From contig JAQVKR010000050.1 of assembly GCA_028694565.1 (NCBI GenBank), positions 1-10,890 on the forward strand: 10,890 bases of DNA, read 5' to 3'. Position numbers and translations under genes: made by a program. Shown piece by piece: positions 6,081 through 10,890 of this stretch. The notes beneath the pieces are model-generated. The model was given only the letters and a program-made list of their open reading frames with translations, was not told the origin of the DNA and searched no databases. The stretch is from Gammaproteobacteria bacterium. GTDB lineage: Bacteria; Pseudomonadota; Gammaproteobacteria; DSM-26407. Within the stretch, counting starts at the first letter, position 1, and each line of letters starts with the position of its first letter.

Positions 6081-6821
6081 CTTATCCCCCTCATCCAGCA
6101 ACAGACCCTTGGCGCGGTTGATCTGGGCGGCGAGCCAGTCGGAGCCGCCGCGATCGGGGTGCAGCTTCTGCATCAGGCGGCGGTGGGCATCGATGACGGC
6201 GTCGCGATCGGCGCCGGGCCCCAGCCCCAGGATGCGCAGCGCCTCATCCCGGCTCATGGGGCCGTCCGCCGCGGCGCCGGGGGCCTGGCCGCTGGAGCGG
6301 GCGTCGCGCCAGGCGTCGCCGTGGAGGCGGTCGAGGTAGGTCTCCAGCACCATCACCGACTGGTGATCATCCCGGCACCGCTCCAGCAGGTCCAGCAGCT
6401 CCGGCAGCTGCATGCCGTCGAGGCGCCGGCCGGCGTAGACCCCGGCCACCACCTCCCCCGCCAGGGCGCCGGAGTCGTGATCCAGGGTCATGTGCAGGTA
6501 GCGGGTCCGCACCGTCGAGCTCTGGCCGCCGGGCGTTCCGGCGGCGGCGCGGCGCTGCCGGACCGAGGCCCACGCCCGCCGCGCCAGGCCCATCGCCGGA
6601 AGCAGCCGCAGCAGGCGCTGCGCCAGGGGGATGAGGGCGGCGAACAGCGCGAACAGCCAGTTGAGGCGGCCGGTGAGCGCCAGGAACAGCAGCAGCGCCA
6701 GGCCGCCGCCCACCAGCGCCCAGCGGCCCAGGTCGCGCCAGTTGGCGCCGCGGATGCGGGGCCCGAGGAGCAGCCAGCCGATGGCGGCCACCAGCAGCGC
6801 CAGGAGGACGTAGCGGATCAC
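6069..6821 (-). CDS. Membrane-anchored J-domain (DnaJ-like) protein
   Basis: A 250-residue protein with hydrophobic helices at about 4-20, 33-50 and 53-67, a middle domain at about 105-175 (TRYLHMTLDHDSGALAGEV, then LLDLLERCRDD and LETYLDRLHGD), and a C-terminal J domain from about 188 with SRDEALRILGL, a basic helix, and the diagnostic HPD at 221-223. J domains recruit DnaK-type Hsp70 and stimulate its ATPase. There is no Gly/Phe region or zinc domain, so this is a class III J protein that directs Hsp70 to a site at the inner membrane. The middle domain is, from memory, shared by many proteobacterial membrane J proteins. The start is GTG 6821 beginning IRYVLLALL; the frame upstream overlaps the VWA gene and is not protein-like. 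It starts 4 bases after the VWA stop, which indicates translational coupling. Confidence 0.88.
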   Translation of the reverse strand: MIRYVLLALLVAAIGWLLLGPRIRGANWRDLGRWALVGGGLALLLFLALTGRLNWLFALFAALIPLAQRLLRLLPAMGLARRAWASVRQRRAAAGTPGGQSSTVRTRYLHMTLDHDSGALAGEVVAGVYAGRRLDGMQLPELLDLLERCRDDHQSVMVLETYLDRLHGDAWRDARSSGQAPGAAADGPMSRDEALRILGLGPGADRDAVIDAHRRLMQKLHPDRGGSDWLAAQINRAKGLLLDEGDKGGG

Positions 6822-6825
6822 CGCC

Positions 6826-7539
6826 TCAGCGCCTTCCCAGCTGGTGGGTGAGGGCGGGCACCGTGCCGCCGCGGCGGCGGCTGAAATCCTCCAGGGCGGC
6901 GCGCCCGCCCGCGGCGAACACCGCCACCGCGCCCAGCAGATCCCGCAGCTGACGGGCGCTGCCCGCATCGAAGGGGCAGCAGGCGCCGCCGGTCAGCTCG
7001 GCGAGGCGCCGGAACACCCGCTCCGCCACGGGGTCTCCACCCTCGTGGAACAGGAACATGGGCAGGCCCAGCAGGGCCAGCTCGCCCGCCGCGCGGTAGA
7101 GCCGCTCGGGCGTCTCCTCCATGCAGTCGCCGACGAACACCAGCGCCTGCACCCGTGCGCGCCGGGTCTCGGCGGCCCCGTGGCGAATCACCCGCTCGAT
7201 CTGGGTCTGGCCGGCCCGGCAGCGCACCGCGGCCATGCGCCGTGCCAGGGCGCCGGTGTCGCTGCACCAGGGGCCCGCGTCGAACTCCTCGAAGCCGCCG
7301 TAATGGCAGAGCTGGACCTGCAGCCCGCCCAGCGCGGCGGTCTCGCGGAACATCTCCGCCTGGATGTGGGCCGCCCGGTCCCAGGTGGGCTCGCGGCTGG
7401 CCGTGGCGTCCAGCGCGAAGATGAGACGCCCGCCCTCGCCGCCGGACCGGACCGCCGGCATGGAGGCCACCTTGCGCAGGAAGGCGTTCACCTCGGTGTC
7501 CGAGGAGGCGCGGGTCAGCTTGCGGTCGGAATCACCCAT
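6826..7539 (-). CDS. VWA-domain protein
   Basis: A 237-residue protein, mostly one von Willebrand factor A domain. The metal-ion-dependent adhesion site is visible as D44-A-T46-A-S48 (LIFALDATASRE), with T112 in AGQTQIERV and D138 in VFVGDCMEE as the other ligands. The first motif has Thr where the classical DxSxS has Ser. There is no signal peptide or transmembrane helix, so it acts in the cytoplasm or docks on a membrane partner. Start ATG 7539 (MGDSDRKLTR) is chosen because the open frame beyond it runs antisense through the SirB1-type gene and is a shadow. Its stop lies 4 bases before the J-domain gene. The pairing suggests the VWA protein scaffolds a complex that the J protein presents to Hsp70 (inference). 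The specific role is unknown. Confidence 0.85.
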   Translation of the reverse strand: MGDSDRKLTRASSDTEVNAFLRKVASMPAVRSGGEGGRLIFALDATASREPTWDRAAHIQAEMFRETAALGGLQVQLCHYGGFEEFDAGPWCSDTGALARRMAAVRCRAGQTQIERVIRHGAAETRRARVQALVFVGDCMEETPERLYRAAGELALLGLPMFLFHEGGDPVAERVFRRLAELTGGACCPFDAGSARQLRDLLGAVAVFAAGGRAALEDFSRRRGGTVPALTHQLGRR

Positions 7540-7551
7540 CTTTGCCGTGGA

Positions 7552-7581
7552 TTGAATCGTGACTGGTTCGGTTAGGATATA
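7552..7581 (+). promoter_or_regulatory. Candidate promoter for the SirB1-type gene
   Basis: TTGAAT (7552-7557) and GATATA (7576-7581) are 18 bases apart, the best -35/-10 pair in the window. The region 7540-7626 lies between divergent genes. On the other strand TATCCT (complement of 7574-7579) could be a -10 for the VWA operon, overlapping this box, so the two promoters may compete. Confidence 0.5.
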
Positions 7582-7626
7582 TCGTAACCCGGACCCGGGG
7601 CGATCCCGGGATGCGCACCTGGCCCC

Positions 7627-8478
7627 ATGCCGCCCATGACCGATTCGCTGCTCAACCAGTTCATCGCCACCCTGGCGCAAGCCGATCCGGACATCGATCT
7701 CGCCGCCACCGCCCTGCTGATCGCGCGCCAGGCCTATCCCGACCTGGATGCGGCCGCCTACCTGGGGCGGCTGGAGCGGATGGCCGAGGATCTGCGCGAG
7801 CGCATCGATCCCGACTATACCCCCGTCGACACCATGCTCGAGCTGAACCAGTACCTGTTCTCGGAGCTGGGCTTCGCGGGCAATCGCGAAGACTACTACG
7901 ACCCGCGCAACAGCTTCCTCAACGACGTGCTCGACCGTCGGCTCGGCATACCCATCACCCTCTCCATCGTCTACCTGGAGGTGGGACGCCGGGTGGGGCT
8001 GGATCTGGAGGGCGTCCCCTTTCCCGGCCATTTCCTGGTCAAGCTCCACGTGAACGAGGGCGAGGTGATCCTGGATCCCTACGCCGGCGGCGCCTCCCTC
8101 GGCCTGGACGACCTGGAGGAGCGCATGGAACAGGCCCTGGGCAACGGCCGCCCCCTGCGCCCCCTCCTCCCCGGCCTGCTTTCCGGGACCACCAAGCGCA
8201 ACATCCTGGTGCGGATGCTGCGCAATCTCCGCAGCATCTACCTCCGCCGCGCGGATCACCTCCGGGTGCTCCAGACCCTGGACTGGATACTCGCCTGCCA
8301 GCCCGGCGATGCCGAGGCCCTGCGCGACCGCGGGCTGGCCTACGAGACCCTGGAGTGCGCCAAGGCGGCCCTCGCCGACCTGCGCCGCTACCTGGAGCTG
8401 GCGCCCCGCGCCCCCGACGCCGAGTCCATCCGCGCCCGGGTCATCGATCTGCAGCGGACGGCCCGGCGGCTCAACTGA
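7627..8478 (+). CDS. SirB1-type protein: transglutaminase-like domain plus TPR
   Basis: A 283-residue cytoplasmic protein. The N-terminal part fits the SirB1 / transglutaminase-like family: DIDLAATALLIARQAYP, NSFLNDVLDRRLGIPITLSIVYLEV (glycine at 107), PGHFLVKL with His135, and ILDPYAGG with Asp150. His and Asp match two of the three transglutaminase catalytic residues. The only cysteines are in the C-terminal TPR-like part (about 205-275: LACQPGD, LECAKA), so the usual catalytic Cys is absent, which suggests a non-catalytic or changed activity. The family name comes from the sirB1 gene of Salmonella; its molecular role is not established. The start may be ATG 7627 or ATG 7636 (MTDSLLNQF, 280 residues). 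Neither has a clear Shine-Dalgarno. It is divergent from the VWA operon with 87 bases between. Confidence 0.88.
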   Translation: MPPMTDSLLNQFIATLAQADPDIDLAATALLIARQAYPDLDAAAYLGRLERMAEDLRERIDPDYTPVDTMLELNQYLFSELGFAGNREDYYDPRNSFLNDVLDRRLGIPITLSIVYLEVGRRVGLDLEGVPFPGHFLVKLHVNEGEVILDPYAGGASLGLDDLEERMEQALGNGRPLRPLLPGLLSGTTKRNILVRMLRNLRSIYLRRADHLRVLQTLDWILACQPGDAEALRDRGLAYETLECAKAALADLRRYLELAPRAPDAESIRARVIDLQRTARRLN

Positions 8479-8491
8479 CCGCCGGTCAGGA

Positions 8492-8545
8492 GTGAGGAGT
8501 AAAGGCGTAGACAGCAAGACTCATTCCTACGCCTCCCTCATCACC
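8492..8545. terminator. Imperfect hairpin between convergent genes
   Basis: GGCGTAG (8504-8510) pairs exactly with CTACGCC (8527-8533). The stem extends outward imperfectly (GTGAGGAG at 8492-8499 against CTCCCTCATCAC), giving roughly 18 pairs. It starts 14 bases after the SirB1-type stop and may end transcripts. No T tract follows, so this is weak as an intrinsic terminator. Confidence 0.35.
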
Positions 8546-8599
8546 CGGACACGGGCGCAGATTCATCCTCACGGAGCGCAGGGATTGGTGAGCGTGTCC

Positions 8600-8617
8600 G
8601 GCCGGATGAATCCGGCC
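8600..8617. terminator. Perfect hairpin GGCCGGA-TGAA-TCCGGCC
   Basis: A perfect 7-base stem with a TGAA loop lies 17 bases beyond the stop of the minus-strand sugar dehydrogenase gene. An overlapping pair, CCGGACAC (8545-8552) with GTGTCCGG (8594-8601), and GATTCATCC (8560-8568) with GGATGAATC (8604-8612) offer alternative folds. It may serve as a bidirectional terminator, or be a palindromic dispersed repeat. Confidence 0.4.
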
Positions 8618-8633
8618 CTACGACCATCCCCCC

Positions 8634-9842
8634 TCACTCCGCCCGCCGCAGGCGGAACAGGGCGTTGGCGCCGCTGTCGCTGGTGAAGTAGAGGGCGCCG
8701 TCGGGGCCGTGGGCCACGCCCACCGGGCGGGCCCAGCGGGCGCCGCTCTCCGCCTGGAAGCCGTCCACCAGGTCGTCCACCCGGATCGGAGCGCCGTTCG
8801 CGAACCGCACCAGCACCAGGGCCGGCGGCCGCCGCGTGGCGGGATCGCCCACATAGCCGCCGAACGGCCGGGTGCCCCAGGAGCCGTGCAGGGCCACCAC
8901 CGCGTCCCCCTCCAGGTCGGCGCCGAGCCGGTCGTCAGCCACGAAGGCGACCCCCATGGGGGCGTTGCGGGCGGGGAAGGTGGCCGCGGGCGGCGCCACC
9001 TCCGCGAGCGGCCGGGGCGGATCACGGCGGATGCAGTCATCCCTGCGGACCTGCTTGCCGTCGTACTGGAACCAGGGCATGCCGTGGAAGGAGCCGGGAT
9101 CGAGGCGGCTGAAGACCTCCGGCGGCTGGTCGTAGCCCCAGTGATCGGGGCCGTTGTTGGAGGCGTAGAGGGCGCCGGTGCCCGGCTGCCAGTCGAAACC
9201 GACCGGGTTGCGCAGACCGGAGGCGAAGGGCTCCCAGCGCGCCTCGCCCCCGCTCTCGTCCAGCACCACCACGCCGCCCCGGCGCGCGTCGAAGCCGTAG
9301 CCCTGCCCGAGGTACTGGTCGCTGCAGTTGCCGCTGATGCCCAGGCTCGCGTAGACCCGGCCGTCCGGCCCCACGGCCACCGTCCGGCTGCTGTGCCCGC
9401 CGCCGCCCGGCAGCGCCGCCAGCAGGCGCACCCGGCCGGGCTCCAACCGCGCCTGTCCCGGCTCGTAGGGGGCGCGGTAGAGGCCATCGGTGCGGGCGAT
9501 GAGGATCTCGCCCTCGCGGAAGGCGACGCTGTGGGGATAACCGGGCAACCGGACCAGCAGCGCCGGTTCGTTGTAGGGCGGCGGCAGCCGGTAGACGGCC
9601 CCGGAGCCCGAGCCGATGAAGAGATCGCCGTTCGGGGCGAAGGCCGGCAGCCGGGGGCGGTCGAGTTCCGTCGTGAGCACCTCCAGCACATAACCGCGGG
9701 GCAGGCGCACCTCCTGAACGGCGCCGTCCACCGCCACGCTCTGCCGCACGTAGTCGAGGGGCGCGGTGCCGGCCGCGGCCCAGGGCATGAACAGCGCCGC
9801 GGCGGCGACCAGCGGCCACGGTGCGAGCCTGAATGGATTCAC
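8634..9842 (-). CDS. Exported glucose/sorbosone dehydrogenase-type beta-propeller protein
   Basis: A 402-residue protein of the soluble PQQ-dependent glucose/sorbosone dehydrogenase fold. The N-terminus (NPFRLAPWPLVAAAALF, then AAAG near 22-25) is a Sec-type signal peptide, so the mature protein is periplasmic. Propeller features: AFAPNGDLFIGSGSG, a GGGGHSSR loop with His150, AVGPDGRVYASLG, SGLRNPVGF with R211-N212, SNNGPDHWG, and the closing VGVAHGPDGALYFTSD blade. His150 and R211-N212 match the positions where soluble glucose dehydrogenase has its catalytic His and PQQ-contacting Arg-Asn. The real substrate (sugar, aldose or aldehyde) and PQQ use cannot be fixed from sequence. The start is GTG 9842, preceded by GGAGG at 7 bases; the open frame upstream is not protein-like. 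The gene is alone and convergent with the SirB1-type gene. Confidence 0.85.
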   Translation of the reverse strand: MNPFRLAPWPLVAAAALFMPWAAAGTAPLDYVRQSVAVDGAVQEVRLPRGYVLEVLTTELDRPRLPAFAPNGDLFIGSGSGAVYRLPPPYNEPALLVRLPGYPHSVAFREGEILIARTDGLYRAPYEPGQARLEPGRVRLLAALPGGGGHSSRTVAVGPDGRVYASLGISGNCSDQYLGQGYGFDARRGGVVVLDESGGEARWEPFASGLRNPVGFDWQPGTGALYASNNGPDHWGYDQPPEVFSRLDPGSFHGMPWFQYDGKQVRRDDCIRRDPPRPLAEVAPPAATFPARNAPMGVAFVADDRLGADLEGDAVVALHGSWGTRPFGGYVGDPATRRPPALVLVRFANGAPIRVDDLVDGFQAESGARWARPVGVAHGPDGALYFTSDSGANALFRLRRAE

Positions 9843-9954
9843 GGCGTACCCTCCATGATGGGTGATGGGATGATGGGCGGCGGGACGCGCCCCTACCTGT
9901 ATGACCCCGCCGGCGCGCCAGGGTGCCGCTGCCCCTGCAACCGCCACCGCCATC

Positions 9955-9963
9955 TGCGATAAT
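9955..9963 (+). promoter_or_regulatory. Candidate extended -10 promoter for darP
   Basis: TGCGATAAT (9955-9963) fits an extended -10 element, with no convincing -35. The predicted start would leave a leader of about 40 bases before ATG 10013. The preceding interval 9843-9954 holds only low-complexity ATGATGGG words (9855-9880). Confidence 0.45.
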
Positions 9964-10012
9964 GGCGCTCCGGCCGTCGCGCCCGCGGCGGATTTCACAG
10001 AGCGAGACGTTG

Positions 10013-10531
10013 ATGAAGGACGACCCGGAACGCGACGAGGGGTTGGAGCAGCCCGAGCCGCCGAGCAAATCCCAGGTCAAGCGGGAGCTGCAGGCCCTCC
10101 GGGAACTGGGCGAGCGCCTGGTGGAAATGCCCGCCGCCCAGCTGGCGAAGATCCCCATGAGCGAGACCCTCGCCGCCGCGGTGGCCGAAGGCCGGCGCAT
10201 CACCAGCTTCGCCGCCCGCAAGCGCCAGATCGGCTACATCGGCAAGCTGCTGCGCGGCGAGGAGGTGGAGGCGATGCGCCGGATCCTGGCGGACATGGAC
10301 GCCGGCCACCGCGCCGAGGCGCGCCGGTTCCAGCGCCTGGAGGCCTGGCGCGACCGGCTGCTGGCGGAGGGTGACGAGGCGGTGGCGGCGTTCCTGGTGG
10401 AATACCCGGGCGCCGAGGCCCAGCCCCTGCGCCAGCTGATCCGCAACGCCCGCCGCGAGGCCGATGCCGGCAATCCGCCGGCGGCGGCCCGGAAGCTGTT
10501 CCGCCACCTGCGGGAGGTGACGGGGGGATGA
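10013..10531 (+). CDS. darP: Ribosome-associated protein DarP (YjgA family)
   Basis: A 172-residue, highly charged, all-helical protein. E. coli DarP (YjgA) has 183 residues and binds late precursors of the 50S subunit, promoting peptidyl-transferase-centre maturation. Family marks: SKSQVKRELQALRELGERL after an acidic N-terminus, the short IPMSE linker, the ARKRQIGYIGKLLR helix at about 70-83, and the RRFQRLEAWRDRLL and LRQLIRNARREA helices. ATG 10013 (MKDDPERDEG) gives the standard acidic start; the upstream in-frame ATG at 9923 adds 30 residues of proline-rich noise overlapping the candidate promoter. Shine-Dalgarno is weak (GAGAC at about 10 bases). It is a single-gene unit, convergent with the CxxC protein and dodecin genes. 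Confidence 0.92.
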   Translation: MKDDPERDEGLEQPEPPSKSQVKRELQALRELGERLVEMPAAQLAKIPMSETLAAAVAEGRRITSFAARKRQIGYIGKLLRGEEVEAMRRILADMDAGHRAEARRFQRLEAWRDRLLAEGDEAVAAFLVEYPGAEAQPLRQLIRNARREADAGNPPAAARKLFRHLREVTGG

Positions 10532-10535
10532 GGGA

Positions 10536-10554
10536 CCCGCGGCGCGGACGCGGG
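10536..10554. terminator. GC-rich hairpin between convergent darP and the CxxC gene
   Basis: CCCGCG (10536-10541) pairs with CGCGGG (10549-10554) around a 7-base loop. It lies 5 bases after the darP stop and just before the end of the minus-strand gene, so it could end transcription both ways. There is no T tract. Confidence 0.35.
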
Positions 10555-10556
10555 CC

Positions 10557-10742
10557 TCAGCGGGCCTGATTCTTCTCCGCCCCGCAGCGGGCGCAGCGGT
10601 AGACCGTCACCAGGCAGCCCCGTTTCACGTCGAAGCGCTGCTCCTGGACGATCTGCCACTTGTGAAAGCCGCGCCGGCACAGGGTATCGCCCTTGTGCTT
10701 CTCCGACGCCCGGGGGCGGCGGAAGGGAACCACCTCGCCCAC
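10557..10742 (-). CDS. Small CxxC protein, possible zinc ribbon
   Basis: A 61-residue basic protein. Candidate metal ligands are C22, H27, C50 and C53 (C-x4-H, then C-x2-C in RCARCGAEK); C43 is an extra cysteine. The N-terminus reads GEVVPFRRPRASEKHKGDT and the centre FDVKRGCLVTVYRC, a pattern I recall from small uncharacterised proteins of related gammaproteobacteria. The most likely fold is a half-knuckle zinc ribbon, perhaps binding nucleic acid or a partner protein; the function is unknown. The start is GTG 10742, with GAGGA 8 bases upstream inside the end of the dodecin gene. Only 4 bases separate it from the dodecin stop, so the two are translationally coupled. Confidence 0.75.
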   Translation of the reverse strand: MGEVVPFRRPRASEKHKGDTLCRRGFHKWQIVQEQRFDVKRGCLVTVYRCARCGAEKNQAR

Positions 10743-10746
10743 CGCG

Positions 10747-10890
10747 TCAATCCTCGAGGCGGAAACCGACCCGCACGGTCACCTGGTAGTGGGCCACCCT
10801 GCCGTCCTCGATGTGGCCGCGGGTCTCGACGACCTCGAACCAGCCCATGTGGCGGATGGTGCCCGAGGCCCGCGCGATGGCCTGGCTGAT
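10747..10890 (-). CDS. Dodecin (flavin-binding), C-terminal 47 residues
   Basis: The gene enters from the right edge and ends at TGA (complement of 10747-10749). The 47 visible residues show the dodecin signature: an [12 protein letters not shown] helix, the flavin-stacking Trp in [22 protein letters not shown] with the Gln that contacts flavin, and the VRVGFRLED end. Dodecins are about 70 residues and form dodecamers that store or buffer flavins in the cytoplasm, so about 20 N-terminal residues lie outside the window. The small CxxC gene starts 4 bases after it. The FMN flavoprotein at 4717 and the FAD enzyme SthA are also nearby, but no shared regulation is visible. Confidence 0.93.
   Translation of the reverse strand: MSQAIARASGTIRHMGWFEVVETRGHIEDGRVAHYQVTVRVGFRLED

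Noticed and set aside
6015..6851. Plus-strand frame of 278 residues opposite the J-domain gene
   Set aside because: Gln/His/Gly-rich shadow; the opposite strand has an intact HPD J domain and membrane helices.
7540..8517. N-terminal extension of the VWA protein to 563 residues
   Set aside because: The extension is the antisense of the SirB1-type gene, crosses the promoter region and lacks any domain.
10662..10889. Plus-strand frame at the right edge
   Set aside because: It is antisense to the dodecin and CxxC genes, both supported by motifs or coupling.

Overview
The window is high-GC DNA (strong G/C bias at third codon positions) with dense, short-spaced genes. It looks like the chromosome of a gammaproteobacterium. 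RNase D with one HRDC domain, a DarP/YjgA protein, a SirB1-type protein, a soluble transhydrogenase and a DUF1499 protein together suggest the Chromatiales/Ectothiorhodospiraceae side of that class; this placement is an inference. There are no rRNA or tRNA genes, CRISPR arrays, transposases, phage genes or toxin-antitoxin pairs.

Layout. 2-97: tail of a small membrane protein. 138-1301: RNase D (rnd). 1302-1732: a gene-free stretch of nested inverted repeats, the least explained part of the window. 1733-3121 (minus): soluble NAD(P) transhydrogenase (sthA), divergent from a membrane protein at 3424-3954, which is followed by a DUF1499 protein (4001-4510). 4717-5967: a nitronate monooxygenase-family flavoprotein with a cysteine-rich C-terminal tail. 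6069-6821 and 6826-7539 (minus): a membrane-anchored J-domain protein and a VWA-domain protein in a tight two-gene operon. 7627-8478: SirB1-type transglutaminase-fold/TPR protein, divergent from the VWA gene. 8634-9842 (minus): exported glucose/sorbosone-dehydrogenase-type beta-propeller protein. 10013-10531: darP. 10557-10742 (minus): a 61-residue CxxC protein directly behind the dodecin gene (10747 to beyond the right edge).

Most genes are housekeeping: RNA maturation (RNase D), ribosome assembly (DarP), redox balance (SthA, the flavoprotein, flavin-binding dodecin) and periplasmic sugar or aldehyde oxidation. I see no clear new defence or mobile system. Points that merit a second look are the nested inverted-repeat block after rnd, the C-x-C-x7-C-x2-C tail of the flavoprotein, the VWA/J-domain operon, the small CxxC protein coupled to dodecin, and a transhydrogenase that has lost even the single cysteine usually left at the old disulfide site.
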